Shown here piece by piece: positions 41,643 to 50,596 of a DNA stretch of 64,000 nt. The notes under the pieces are model-generated. The model had not been told where the DNA came from. It was given only the letters and a program-made list of their open reading frames with translations, and searched no databases. Within the stretch, counting starts at the first letter, position 1. Every line of letters starts with the position of its first letter. The stretch is from Granulosicoccus sp045110515 (GTDB lineage: Bacteria > Pseudomonadota > Gammaproteobacteria > Granulosicoccales > Granulosicoccaceae), in NCBI GenBank assembly GCA_045110515.1, contig JBGCGD010000032.1, positions 21,256-85,255 of the forward strand, written 5' to 3'. The translations under genes and the position numbers were made by a program.

Positions 41643-43808
41643 TCAAGCCGGCGAAAGATTCGCATAAGCCAACACTAACCACTTACTACCTGCGTCTTCG
41701 AAGTTCACTTGGACACGCGCCTGCTTACCACGACCCTCTTGATCCAGCACAACACCTACACCGAATTTGCCATGCCTGACCATCTGGCCTATCGATAACC
41801 CCGAATCGTATTCTTCCTGCACATAGGATGGCTCTGGCCGGTATACCGGCATGCTGACCTGCATTCGCGGACGAATCTCTTCGAGTAGTTCTGATGGTAG
41901 TTCGGTTATAAATTTCGAGGGTGGATTGTATTGATCCCGACCGTGCAAGCGACGTTGCTCTGCCATCGTCATATACAGCTTTTTCTCTGCCCGCGTTATT
42001 CCCACGTAACACAGCCTTCGTTCTTCTTCCATACGCACAGGGTCTTCTGCTGATCGCTGATGAGGGAACAAACCCTGCTCCATACCCGCCATAAAGACCA
42101 CTGAAAACTCCAGCCCTTTAGCCGAGTGCAGCGTCATTAACTGCACGGCATTATCGTCGGCATCTGCCTGCCCTTCCCCAGCTTCTAACGCCGCATGAGC
42201 TAGAAACTCATCAATAGGATTTAGATCCGGGTCGTCAGAGGCATGATGAATAAACGTGCGTGCAGCGTTTGATAATTCTTCGACGTTCTCAACGCGGCTC
42301 TGCCCTCGATCGCTGGTGTCTTTCTTAAAGTGCTCTACCAAACCACTGAGCTCTGTTACGGTTTGAATCTGCTGGGGCAAAGCCTGATCCACTAACCCTT
42401 CTTGTATGCTTTCCATTAAGCCAAGAAATTTAGCGACCGCCGTATTCGCTCGACCACTTAAGCGTTTTTCCTTGACCAAATCGCAAGCCGCTTCCCACAT
42501 CGGAATACCACGACCTCTCGCCTCAGTACGAATATCGGCGACCGTTTTATCGCCGATTCCACGGGCGGGTTGATTGATAATTCGCTCGAGAGAGACATCA
42601 TCGTAGGTATGAGTGGCAAGTCTTAAGTAGGCAAGCGTATCTTTAATTTCAGCGCGTTCGAAAAATCGCAGACCTCCGTACACCCGATAGGACACACCAG
42701 CGGCTACCAGGTATTCCTCAATAACACGAGACTGCGCATTCGATCGATACAAAATCGCACAGTCGCGTCGCTGCCCGCCATCTGCAACATAATCGATGAT
42801 CGTTTCAACAACAAAACGAGCTTCATCGGTTTCGTTGTAGGCGTTGTACAGAGTAATGGGGAAACCATCAGAATCAGCTGTCCACAGGTTCTTACCCAAT
42901 CGACCATGATTTTTATCAATTAATGCATTCGCAGCTTTCAATATATTGCCGCTGGAACGATAGTTCTGCTCCAATCGAATTAATTCAGCACTGGGAAAGT
43001 CTTTATCAAAGTTAAGGATATTCTCGACTCGCGCCCCCCGCCAGGCGTAGATTGACTGATCATCATCACCCACGGCAAACACATGTCCGGAGTCACCTGC
43101 CAGTAGCCGTATCCAAGCATATTGGATGGAATTGGTATCTTGGAACTCATCGATCAACAAATGCTGCAGGCGTTTTCTATAGTGCGCTAACAACGTGGCG
43201 TTGTCCCGCAGGGTCTCTAATGACCTTAGTAACAGCTCCGCGAAATCGATGGCTCCGGCCCGGTCACAAGCAGCTTCGTATGCGGTGTATATTCGGATGT
43301 ACTGCTGAGTGATGGGATCGTTCTCATCATCGATATGCTTAGGCCTGCGACCCTCGTCTTTGTGGCCATTAATAAACCACTGAACCTGACGTGGTGGAAA
43401 ATGTGTTTCATCAAGCTCTAGGGTTCGGATCGTTCGCTTAACCAGTCGTAACTGATCGTCAGAGTCGAGTATCTGGAAGGCCTGAGGAAGCCCTGCTTCT
43501 TGCCAGTGCATACGCAAAAACCGGTGGGCAATTCCATGGAAAGTCCCTATCCACATGGGGCCGATTCCCATTCCCAATAATTGCTCTACCCGCAGCCGCA
43601 TCTCACGTGCCGCCTTGTTAGTGAAAGTCACCGCCATGATGCTAAATGGGGAGACACCCTCAACCCGGTTCAGCCATGCAATACGATGTACTAGCACGCG
43701 GGTTTTTCCACTACCCGCGCCAGCCTGCACTAATAAGTGCCCAGGCGGTGAGCTAACAGCTTGGCGCTGTGCATCGTTTAATGAGTCAAGCAGATCAGAT
43801 ACATCCAT
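41643..43808 (-). CDS. uvrD: DNA helicase II
   Basis: A 721-residue superfamily 1 helicase that unwinds DNA 3' to 5' in mismatch and nucleotide excision repair. Motifs in order: Q motif LNDAQRQAV, motif I AGAGSGKTRVLVHR near 30-44, Ia TFTNKAA, II LIDEFQDTN, III FAVGDDDQSIYAWRGA, IV QNYRSS, V LMTLHSAKGLEF and VI YVGITRA. The C-terminal tail ends with a Tudor-like segment (GQMVRHGKFGVGVVLDQEG) that binds RNA polymerase in UvrD/PcrA. Length equals E. coli UvrD. It is read alone, divergent from the carbonic anhydrase gene, with ATG 43808. Rep is less likely because of the C-terminal part. Confidence 0.95.
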   Translation of the reverse strand: MDVSDLLDSLNDAQRQAVSSPPGHLLVQAGAGSGKTRVLVHRIAWLNRVEGVSPFSIMAVTFTNKAAREMRLRVEQLLGMGIGPMWIGTFHGIAHRFLRMHWQEAGLPQAFQILDSDDQLRLVKRTIRTLELDETHFPPRQVQWFINGHKDEGRRPKHIDDENDPITQQYIRIYTAYEAACDRAGAIDFAELLLRSLETLRDNATLLAHYRKRLQHLLIDEFQDTNSIQYAWIRLLAGDSGHVFAVGDDDQSIYAWRGARVENILNFDKDFPSAELIRLEQNYRSSGNILKAANALIDKNHGRLGKNLWTADSDGFPITLYNAYNETDEARFVVETIIDYVADGGQRRDCAILYRSNAQSRVIEEYLVAAGVSYRVYGGLRFFERAEIKDTLAYLRLATHTYDDVSLERIINQPARGIGDKTVADIRTEARGRGIPMWEAACDLVKEKRLSGRANTAVAKFLGLMESIQEGLVDQALPQQIQTVTELSGLVEHFKKDTSDRGQSRVENVEELSNAARTFIHHASDDPDLNPIDEFLAHAALEAGEGQADADDNAVQLMTLHSAKGLEFSVVFMAGMEQGLFPHQRSAEDPVRMEEERRLCYVGITRAEKKLYMTMAEQRRLHGRDQYNPPSKFITELPSELLEEIRPRMQVSMPVYRPEPSYVQEEYDSGLSIGQMVRHGKFGVGVVLDQEGRGKQARVQVNFEDAGSKWLVLAYANLSPA

Positions 43809-43915
43809 TCCGCCATGGTAGCAATGCAGCGACTTTTGCGCAGCCGTATGCTGAAAATTTATCCAGTTAGCACCAAACCCACCAAGAACGCAACAACATC
43901 CATTGATCGCATATA

Positions 43916-44557
43916 ATGCAATACATGACTACTGCAAATGAAGCATTGAATCGACTAAAAGCTGGCAACGATCGTTTTGTCGCTGACGTTCGGGATGTAT
44001 CTGCGCTGACCAGCAAGTCCAGACTTGCCGAGATACTGGAAGCTCAGCAGCCTTTTGCCATTATTCTCGGATGCTCCGATTCTCGCGTGCCAGCAGAGAT
44101 TGTATTCGACCAGGGGTTGGGCGATCTTTTCGTTATTCGAGTAGCCGGCAATATTGTTACACCGTCGCAGCTAGGCAGCGTCGAGTTTTCTGCCTTGCAA
44201 CATGGTGCTCGTTTAGTCGTGGTGATGGGTCACACAAATTGTGGGGCCATACAGGCCACTGTTGAGGAACTTAAGCATCCTTCCTCTGCTATATCGCCTA
44301 ATTTACAATCCATTGTGGATTGCATTCAACCATCAGTGGAGAAGCTGGTAGAAGAGGAAGCCGATGAGTCTAGACTCATATCTCTGGCTACAAGGGCTAA
44401 CGTTCGCGCATCAGTTTCGAAGCTAAAGAATAGCTCTGAGGTTCTTAACGACCTGATCTCCAACGACGGAATGCAAATAGTCGGTGCGGAGTATTCACTG
44501 GAGACTGGAAAAGTCCAGTTCTTTAAGGAAGGTGACGGAGATAGCCAGCACGACTAA
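43916..44557 (+). CDS. Beta-class carbonic anhydrase
   Basis: A 213-residue zinc enzyme converting CO2 and bicarbonate. Zinc ligands are C53 (GCSDSRVPAE), H106 and C109 (MGHTNCGA), with the D55-R57 dyad. The length is that of the type II-like bacterial beta class. Two starts are possible: ATG 43916 or ATG 43925. A good TATAAT sequence at 43912-43917 overlaps the first, so if this is the -10 box transcription would begin near the second ATG and the message could be leaderless; no fitting -35 box was found, so this is weak. The gene is divergent from uvrD and convergent with a small unknown gene. It supplies bicarbonate for carboxylation reactions. Confidence 0.92.
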   Translation: MQYMTTANEALNRLKAGNDRFVADVRDVSALTSKSRLAEILEAQQPFAIILGCSDSRVPAEIVFDQGLGDLFVIRVAGNIVTPSQLGSVEFSALQHGARLVVVMGHTNCGAIQATVEELKHPSSAISPNLQSIVDCIQPSVEKLVEEEADESRLISLATRANVRASVSKLKNSSEVLNDLISNDGMQIVGAEYSLETGKVQFFKEGDGDSQHD

Positions 44558-44560
44558 ACC

Positions 44561-44875
44561 TTAGCGTGAAGCCGGAGCCCAAACTCCACTGAATGCAGCA
44601 AGATCTTCTTGACTTAGACGCCCTTTGGCATAGAAGTCATCAAGCGCTGACTCATCTAACGGTTGTGCTTGACCATTGGCATCGCAATACGTCCACTCAC
44701 CATAGATAGCCATAATGAACAGTGTCTCCAATAGGTCACCGACACGGACCGCCTGGTCAACAGCAAATTCCTGGAGGTTTTCCATCGTGAGCGGGGCTTG
44801 AAGGCTTTCATACTGCCCTAGCAGGTAAGATGAGACTCCTTCGTCCCAAAGCGGGTCAACTAATTGTGTTTGCAT
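44561..44875 (-). CDS. Unrecognised 104-residue cytoplasmic protein
   Basis: I do not recognise this protein. It starts at ATG 44875 and ends 4 bases from the carbonic anhydrase stop on the other strand. It is acidic and helical: LVDPLWDEGVSSYLLGQYESL, then MENLQEFAVDQAVRVGDLLETLFIMAIYGEWTY and LDDFYAKGRLSQEDLAAFSGVW. No signal peptide, membrane segment or cysteine pair is visible. Codon usage and the full-length open frame suggest that it is real, but no ribosome site is evident. A TTG 4 codons upstream is an alternative start. The gene is isolated, 187 bases from ubiB. Confidence 0.6.
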   Translation of the reverse strand: MQTQLVDPLWDEGVSSYLLGQYESLQAPLTMENLQEFAVDQAVRVGDLLETLFIMAIYGEWTYCDANGQAQPLDESALDDFYAKGRLSQEDLAAFSGVWAPASR

Positions 44876-45061
44876 GATGAATGACAACTATCACTTAGAA
44901 ATGGTAATAACTGTGATTGCAAACTTACTGCCAGAAATCGGCTACCAACTCGATTTAGCCCCAAAGGTTGAGTAACTTCCGCTTTTGGGTATAACAAAGG
45001 TGAAGCATTTGTGCCCGGAAAAGGGTTTTCCGTACGGCATAACTACAGACAAGTAACATTC

Positions 45062-46729
45062 CTACCGACTAGCTTTGAGTAATCCCCGAAGCAACAGGCC
45101 CAAACCAAGCGCCCCAGACAACCAAATCCAGATTGACGTGGAATCCTGGCCACTGACAATTCCGGCACTACCCAGCAGGGCCGATGAAACTACAAGGGTG
45201 GCTCCAGCAAGACTATAGTGAATAGATTTACCTGAACCCTTAGCTCTGTCTTTAAACAGGGACGAACTATGTTCGAAAGAGTGTCGTCCTTCACTCATTG
45301 CCTGATTTTGAAATTTCAGATAATCATGTACCAGCATCGGCATATCAGGCATGATTTTTAGCAGCATTGGGGCTTGATCTACAAAGCGTTTTATCACCGT
45401 CTGGGGGTTGTTTTGTTTGACGACCCATCGCTTTAAAAAAGGCTTACCGGTGGCCCATAAATCTAGATCGGGGTAAAGCTCTCTACCCAACCCTTCTATA
45501 TTGAGTAATGTCTTCTGCAGCAAAACCAATTGCGGTTGCACCTCCATTTCAAATCGTCTGGCGATATTAAACAAATTGAGCAGCACATCGCCAAAGGATA
45601 TTTCCGACAAGGGTTTATCAAAGATCGGTTCGCAAACTGCCCTGACCCCGGCCTCTAATTCGCTAACCCGTGTGTGCTTGGGCACCCAACCGGAATCGAT
45701 ATGCAGCTGTGCTACGCGTCGATAGTCGCGTTGAAAAAAGGCTAATAGGTTCTCACCAATATATCGTTGATCTTCTTCTGTCAGAGAACCCACGATACCG
45801 AAATCTACAGCTATGTACTGCGGATGATCTGGGTTTTCGCGGGACACAAAAATATTACCCGGATGCATATCGGCATGAAAGAAATTATGGTCGAATACTT
45901 GGGTATAAAAAATTTCTACACCATGCTCCGCCAACTTTTTCATGTCTGTGCCGTTGGCCCGCATTGCCTCAATATCTCGTATAGAAATACCGGAAATTCT
46001 CTCCTGCACCATGACAGAATTGCGGGTGTACTCCCAGTAAATTTCCGGAATGTACAAGGTTTTAGAATCTTTAAAGTTGTTTCGCAAAACTACCGCATTC
46101 GTTGCTTCGGCAACCAGATTCAATTCATCATGGATAGTACGCTCGTACTCTGAAACAACTTCACGCGGGCGTAGACGTTTTCCATCATGAAGTGCCAAAG
46201 CCGCCATATCTGCCAGCAGATACATCAAGCTGATGTCTCTATCAATAGTTTTTTTGATGCCCGGCCGCAGTACCTTTGCTATCGCTTGCGTACCGTCGTG
46301 CAGTTCTACCCCATGAACCTGTGCAATAGAGGCAGATGCTATCGGTGTGTCATCAAAGCGCTTAAACAAAACATCAATGGACTCATCCAACGATGTTTCG
46401 ATTTCAGCACGTGCCTCTTCACTGGAAAAAGGTTTAACGTTATCTTGAAGCTGCGTCAGGGCATTGCCAATATCATCCGGCAACAGGTCTCGTCTGGTTG
46501 ACAGTACTTGCCCCAGTTTAACAAACACCGGCCCAAGCTCTTCCAGGGCTAGGCGTAAACGCTCGCCGCGCGGAAGGCTGCGCAACTCCCGATTCATCCA
46601 CCGAGTTGGGGACAGAACAAACACATGTTGAAGAGCAGATGCCCGGGTTTGCTCTAAGAACAGTTTCTCTAGGCCGTATTTAACTAATACGTGTTCTATC
46701 CTGGCGAATCGGGTGAGGCGACCAATCAA
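45062..46729 (-). CDS. ubiB: Ubiquinone biosynthesis regulatory ATPase UbiB
   Basis: A 555-residue ABC1/ADCK-type atypical kinase that supports ubiquinone synthesis, acting as an ATPase at the membrane. The family KxGQ motif is in VFVKLGQVLSTRRDLLP near residues 70-86, followed by the Ala-rich loop SIASASIAQVHG and the HADMHPGNIFV catalytic loop with VDFG as metal-binding motif. Two hydrophobic segments end the protein (about 500-550), anchoring it in the inner membrane. It starts with TTG 46729, which shares bases with the ubiJ stop (TTGA), so translation is coupled. Operon order ubiE-ubiJ-ubiB is the one in E. coli. Confidence 0.95.
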   Translation of the reverse strand: MIGRLTRFARIEHVLVKYGLEKLFLEQTRASALQHVFVLSPTRWMNRELRSLPRGERLRLALEELGPVFVKLGQVLSTRRDLLPDDIGNALTQLQDNVKPFSSEEARAEIETSLDESIDVLFKRFDDTPIASASIAQVHGVELHDGTQAIAKVLRPGIKKTIDRDISLMYLLADMAALALHDGKRLRPREVVSEYERTIHDELNLVAEATNAVVLRNNFKDSKTLYIPEIYWEYTRNSVMVQERISGISIRDIEAMRANGTDMKKLAEHGVEIFYTQVFDHNFFHADMHPGNIFVSRENPDHPQYIAVDFGIVGSLTEEDQRYIGENLLAFFQRDYRRVAQLHIDSGWVPKHTRVSELEAGVRAVCEPIFDKPLSEISFGDVLLNLFNIARRFEMEVQPQLVLLQKTLLNIEGLGRELYPDLDLWATGKPFLKRWVVKQNNPQTVIKRFVDQAPMLLKIMPDMPMLVHDYLKFQNQAMSEGRHSFEHSSSLFKDRAKGSGKSIHYSLAGATLVVSSALLGSAGIVSGQDSTSIWIWLSGALGLGLLLRGLLKASR

Positions 46730-47343
46730 GCGCCTTCTCCCTGCCGCTGCAACTCTAGTCGACTAACGCGTGCCTCTAGACGATCACCAGCGGCCCGTAC
46801 CTCATCAACCTCAATGCAGAATGCTTGTATCTCACTATTGGGGGCCAGCACCTCTGCTTCTTCTTGTAAGTACTCACTGGTATTTTGTTGCATAGCGGAA
46901 CGGGTGCGTTGCATCCATGAGCTAAGGTCTTGACCGAACACAGAGAGCTTATGCACCACGGTATCGCCTAACATAGGTGATAGAAATTCTTCCCAGTCGG
47001 GATTCAGCGATGCCACGATTTCTTTTAATTCTTGACCAATACCGATATCACCCTCGACAGTCACATCACCTTGATACAAGGCATCGTTGCGTGATGAAAG
47101 CGAACGCAGCGCACTCAGAGTACCTGTTAATGTCGTATCTGCAGGTGTGTCTACATGACCAATAACATTGACCCGTTGGTCAACTATGGACAACACCACA
47201 CTCACTGTTGGCTGAATAATGTTGATAGCGATGACCTTACCCTCCAATGAAGATAAGCGTTGACGCGTGTCAGGGTCTAGCTGCAATAGGGCTTCAATAG
47301 CGCGTTCTATCGCAGCATTGACTGGAGATGGGAATGAGCTCAT
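46726..47343 (-). CDS. ubiJ: Ubiquinone biosynthesis accessory factor UbiJ (SCP2 domain)
   Basis: A 205-residue lipid-binding protein that helps the Ubi complex hold its hydrophobic intermediates. An SCP2-like domain covers about 15-120 (INIIQPTVSVVLSIVDQRVNVIG, then ADTTLTGTLSALRSL and GDVTVEGDIGIGQEL), and a helical coiled-coil tail with EVDEVRAAGDRLEARVSRLELQ ends the protein, as in UbiJ. I choose ATG 47343; a TTG six codons upstream is in frame. The gene overlaps ubiB by 4 bases and follows ubiE by 59 bases. Identity is secured mainly by SCP2 features and by position between ubiE and ubiB. Confidence 0.9.
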   Translation of the reverse strand: MSSFPSPVNAAIERAIEALLQLDPDTRQRLSSLEGKVIAINIIQPTVSVVLSIVDQRVNVIGHVDTPADTTLTGTLSALRSLSSRNDALYQGDVTVEGDIGIGQELKEIVASLNPDWEEFLSPMLGDTVVHKLSVFGQDLSSWMQRTRSAMQQNTSEYLQEEAEVLAPNSEIQAFCIEVDEVRAAGDRLEARVSRLELQRQGEGA

Positions 47344-47402
47344 TGAGTTTTCTTTTGTCAATCGCTTAGCGCGGGGGCCACAGCAAGCAAGTACATAAGC
47401 TC

Positions 47403-48149
47403 TTAAACCTTATAGCCTTTGTGCAAGGCCACAATACCACCCGTTAAGTTATGGTAATTGGCTTTAGCGAACCCGGCATCTTCCATCATTTGCTTCAGCG
47501 TGGATTGATCGGGATGCATGCGTATTGATTCTGCAAGGTAACGATAACTATCTGCATCGTTTGCGACGAGCTTACCCATCATGGGCAGCGCAGTAAACGA
47601 ATAGGCGTCGTAGGCTTTACTCAGTAACGGCAGGACAGGTTTTGAAAATTCCAAAACTAGCAAACGTCCGCCAGGTTTTAACACACGATTCATAGATCGA
47701 AGCGCTTTGTCCTTGTCAGTGACATTACGCAAACCAAACGCGATGGTTATGCAATCGAAAGAATCATCTGCAAACGGAAGCTCTTCTGCGTTTGCCTGCG
47801 TGTAATCAACATTCCCCATTACACCGTTATCAAGTAGCTTGTCACGCCCCGTGAACAGCATGGACGCATTGATATCGGCAAGAACCACCAGACCGTCCTT
47901 GCCAACACGCTTGGAAAACTTAGCAGCCAAGTCTCCAGTACCACCGGCAAGATCCAATACGGCTTGACCGGGACGGACTCCTGATTGATCAAGTGTGAAA
48001 CGTTTCCAAACACGATGTACCCCGAAAGACATGAGGTCATTCATGACATCATATTTTGAGGCTACCGAATCGAATACCTGCCCGACCATGCCAGCCTTGG
48101 CGCCCTTGTCAACGTCCTGGTACCCGAAATGTGTTTTATCGTCGCTCAC
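47403..48149 (-). CDS. ubiE: Ubiquinone/menaquinone C-methyltransferase UbiE
   Basis: A 248-residue SAM-dependent methyltransferase that methylates the quinone ring. Family motifs are FDSVASKYDVMNDLMSFGVHRVWKR at residues 27-51, the SAM-binding motif VLDLAGGTGDLAAKF near 66-80, and ITIAFGLRNVTDKDKAL near 135-151. The start is GTG 48149, preceded by a weak AAGTGGA site. It lies 47 bases after the DUF971 gene and begins the ubiE-ubiJ-ubiB set. Whether menaquinone is also made in this organism cannot be told from the window. Confidence 0.96.
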   Translation of the reverse strand: MSDDKTHFGYQDVDKGAKAGMVGQVFDSVASKYDVMNDLMSFGVHRVWKRFTLDQSGVRPGQAVLDLAGGTGDLAAKFSKRVGKDGLVVLADINASMLFTGRDKLLDNGVMGNVDYTQANAEELPFADDSFDCITIAFGLRNVTDKDKALRSMNRVLKPGGRLLVLEFSKPVLPLLSKAYDAYSFTALPMMGKLVANDADSYRYLAESIRMHPDQSTLKQMMEDAGFAKANYHNLTGGIVALHKGYKV

Positions 48150-48196
48150 GTTCCACTTACCTCATAGTTGTAACTGTTGGATCACTCTTGGAATAT

Positions 48197-48547
48197 CTAA
48201 CGACGACTCTTCCCAGCCGCTTCAAGTTTGGCTAGGTAGCCCTTCCAGTTTTCTTCATAGTGTTTACCTAATCCATAAAGGTAGTCCCAGGTGAAAAGAC
48301 CAGAATCGTGGCCGTCATCAAAATGAATTTTTAACGCGTAATTACCGCTAGGCTCTAAGGCGGTAATGCCTACAGACTCTTTACCGTACTGAAGAACTTC
48401 TTGGCCCGGCCCGTGACCCTGTACCTCGGCAGAAGGTGAATTAATCCGAAGATATTCACAGGTGAGATTGCATTCAAATCCATCATCGAACTGCAGCTCA
48501 AGTACACGACTTTTTTGATGCAACTTTATATCTGTTGGTCTTGGCAT
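48197..48547 (-). CDS. DUF971 family protein (gamma-butyrobetaine hydroxylase-like N-terminal domain)
   Basis: A 116-residue stand-alone DUF971 protein. The family pattern is visible: LHQKSRVLELQFDDG, LTCEYLRINSPSAEVQGHG, VGITALEPSGNYALKIHFDDGHDSGLFTWDYLYGLG. The HDSGLFTW segment near 88-95 is diagnostic. The fold is like the N-terminal zinc-binding domain of gamma-butyrobetaine hydroxylase, but this short protein lacks the catalytic part. It stands between hslU and ubiE, its usual place in Gammaproteobacteria; a role in iron-sulfur biogenesis has been discussed for the family, which I cannot confirm here. Confidence 0.88.
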   Translation of the reverse strand: MPRPTDIKLHQKSRVLELQFDDGFECNLTCEYLRINSPSAEVQGHGPGQEVLQYGKESVGITALEPSGNYALKIHFDDGHDSGLFTWDYLYGLGKHYEENWKGYLAKLEAAGKSRR

Positions 48548-48570
48548 GGTTGAGGATTTATCCGCAAGTT

Positions 48571-49902
48571 TTAAAGAATGTAGCGACTTAAATCGACATC
48601 TTCCACGAGGTTACCCAAGTGGTTGTCAACATAGTCGGCATCAATAGTCAGTGTTGTACCACCTTTATCTGACGCATCGAATGAAGCAGATTCAAGTAAT
48701 CGTTCCATCACCGTATGTAAACGTCTGGCGCCGATGTTTTCTGTGCTCTCGTTCACCTGCCAGGCTACTTCGGCAATTCGAGCTATTCCACTTTCGGTAA
48801 AGTCGACCGTGACCTTCTCTGTTCCCAACAAGGCAACAGCTTGTTCTGTTAGTGAGGCATCCGGCTCGCTGAGAATACGAATAAAATCAGGAGTGGTCAG
48901 TGCATCGAGCTCTACCCGTATAGGTAACCTTCCCTGCAACTCCGGGATGAGATCCGAGGGCTTGGATAAATGAAAGGCACCGCAGGCGATAAACAGAATG
49001 TGGTCTGTTTTAATCATGCCGAACTTAGTTGACACTGTGCTGCCTTCTATTAAAGGCAAGAGATCTCTTTGGACTCCATCTCGCGAGACATCAGCTCCAC
49101 CTGAGCGCTCTCCCCCGCGGGCGACCTTGTCAATCTCATCAATGAAAACAATACCATTTTGCTCGATGTTTTCTAAGGCTTGGGTTTTTAGCTCTTCATC
49201 ATTAACCAGCTTCGCAGCTTCTTCTTCAATGAGCAGCTTCATGGCATCTTTTATAGGCATCTTGCGCTTTTTAGTGCGATCTCCACCCAGGTTCTGAAAC
49301 ATGCCTTGCAGCTGCTGTGACATTTCCTCCATTCCAGGCGGTGCCATGATCTCTATACCCGCAGGTTGCATGCTGACATCAATTTCTATTTCCTTATCGT
49401 CGAGGTCGCCCTCACGCAGCTTCTTACGAAATTTTTGTCGAGTGCTGCTTTCCGGTGTTTCGTTCACGCTGAATCCAACGGATGATGCCGGAGGCAGTAG
49501 AACATCCAGAACGCGTTCTTCGGCGGCATCTTCCGCCCGATTGCGCATTTTTTGAATGGCCTGTTCTTTGACCTCCTTCAATGCCACGTCAGCCAGATCA
49601 CGGATAATGGATTCGACATCGCGACCGACATATCCAACTTCTGTGAATTTGGTGGCCTCAACTTTAATAAACGGTGCATTCGCCAGCTTGGCTAATCGGC
49701 GAGCTATCTCGGTTTTGCCCACACCGGTCGGGCCAATCATTAGGATATTTTTTGGCGTAATTTCGCTTTTCAACTCGACGGGCAGCTGTTGCCGCCTCCA
49801 GCGATTTCTAAGTGCAATAGCCACGGCACGTTTTGCACTGGCTTGCCCAATGATGTGCTTATCCAATTCCTGGACAATTTCACGAGGGGTCATATTTGAC
49901 AT
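48571..49902 (-). CDS. hslU: ATP-dependent protease ATPase subunit HslU
   Basis: A 443-residue AAA+ unfoldase that feeds substrates to the HslV peptidase ring. The start at ATG 49902 gives the usual MSNMTPREIVQELDKHIIGQ; a TTG at 49914 would add four residues. Walker A is GPTGVGKTEIARRLA near 58-72, the pore loop is VEATKFTEVGYVGRDVES, Walker B is GIVFIDEIDKVA near 252-263, and the sensor and C-terminal tail EDVDLSRYIL, whose last residues dock into HslV, are intact. The I domain (about 110-240) is of normal length. It follows hslV by 50 bases. Confidence 0.96.
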   Translation of the reverse strand: MSNMTPREIVQELDKHIIGQASAKRAVAIALRNRWRRQQLPVELKSEITPKNILMIGPTGVGKTEIARRLAKLANAPFIKVEATKFTEVGYVGRDVESIIRDLADVALKEVKEQAIQKMRNRAEDAAEERVLDVLLPPASSVGFSVNETPESSTRQKFRKKLREGDLDDKEIEIDVSMQPAGIEIMAPPGMEEMSQQLQGMFQNLGGDRTKKRKMPIKDAMKLLIEEEAAKLVNDEELKTQALENIEQNGIVFIDEIDKVARGGERSGGADVSRDGVQRDLLPLIEGSTVSTKFGMIKTDHILFIACGAFHLSKPSDLIPELQGRLPIRVELDALTTPDFIRILSEPDASLTEQAVALLGTEKVTVDFTESGIARIAEVAWQVNESTENIGARRLHTVMERLLESASFDASDKGGTTLTIDADYVDNHLGNLVEDVDLSRYIL

Positions 49903-49952
49903 AGGATTAAACAACTATCTCTTATTTAATTTTCAAGCCGCCTGCAGATCTA

Positions 49953-50498
49953 TCAAGCGTCAAAATTCAGGGTTTCGATGGTCAGATTCTTGTTGGTATA
50001 GATACAGATGTCCCCGGCAGTTTCAAGACTGTAACGGACGATCTCTTCCGCCGATAACTCTGTATGGTCGAGCAAGGCTCTGGCAGCCGACTTGGCAAAG
50101 TCGCCACCAGAACCAATCGCTATGAGTCCGCCTTCCGGCTCAATGACGTCACCGTTGCCCGTGATGACCAATGAAGCTGTTTCATCGGCGACAGCCAATA
50201 GGGCTTCTAGCCTTCGTAGCATACGATCTGTGCGCCAGTCTTTAGCTAATTCCACGGCGGCACGCGTCAGCTGGCCTCCATGGGCCTCCAACTTAGCTTC
50301 AAATCGCTCAAACAAGGTAAAAGCGTCGGCAGTTCCACCGGCAAATCCAGCTATCACTTTGTCGCGGTACAAGCGGCGAACCTTGCGCGCATTGCCTTTC
50401 ATCACGACATTGCCCATGCTGACCTGGCCGTCACCGCCGATGACAACTTGATTGCCACGACGCACCGAGCAGATAGTGGTTCCACGGTACTGTTCCAA
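49953..50498 (-). CDS. hslV: ATP-dependent protease peptidase subunit HslV
   Basis: A 181-residue proteasome-like peptidase. I take TTG 50498 as the start, because it gives the family N-terminus EQYRGTTI preceded by GAGG at a spacing of 9; GTG 50507, three codons upstream, has its GAGG right next to the start. The catalytic threonine is the first Thr of GTTICSVRR, exposed after removal of the six-residue propeptide. IGGDGQVSMGN, KVIAGFAGGTADAFTLFERFE, DWRTDRMLRRLEALL and ITGNGDVIEPE are all conserved. It is first in the hslVU-DUF971-ubiEJB block. Heat-shock promoter boxes could not be identified with confidence in the 98-base gap to the PilZ gene. Confidence 0.95.
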   Translation of the reverse strand: MEQYRGTTICSVRRGNQVVIGGDGQVSMGNVVMKGNARKVRRLYRDKVIAGFAGGTADAFTLFERFEAKLEAHGGQLTRAAVELAKDWRTDRMLRRLEALLAVADETASLVITGNGDVIEPEGGLIAIGSGGDFAKSAARALLDHTELSAEEIVRYSLETAGDICIYTNKNLTIETLNFDA

Positions 50499-50596
50499 TT
50501 CAGCCACCCTCAGTTTGTAAAGCCTACCAGTGTACCTCTGCTGAAGTTATAAGGGTGCCTGCAATGCTTTTCGCCCGGCTGTGTTAGCCTCTCGCC

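Noticed and set aside
43889..43917. Promoter for carbonic anhydrase with TATAAT at 43912
   Set aside because: The -10 match is good but no acceptable -35 box exists 16-18 bases upstream, so I do not list it as a feature.
49556..50125. 189-codon plus-strand frame opposite hslU and hslV
   Set aside because: Spans two well-supported genes on the other strand and has no independent support.
50508..50596. Possible heat-shock (sigma 32) promoter before hslV
   Set aside because: Only partial matches to the -35 and -10 boxes, with a spacing near 10 instead of 13-17 bases.
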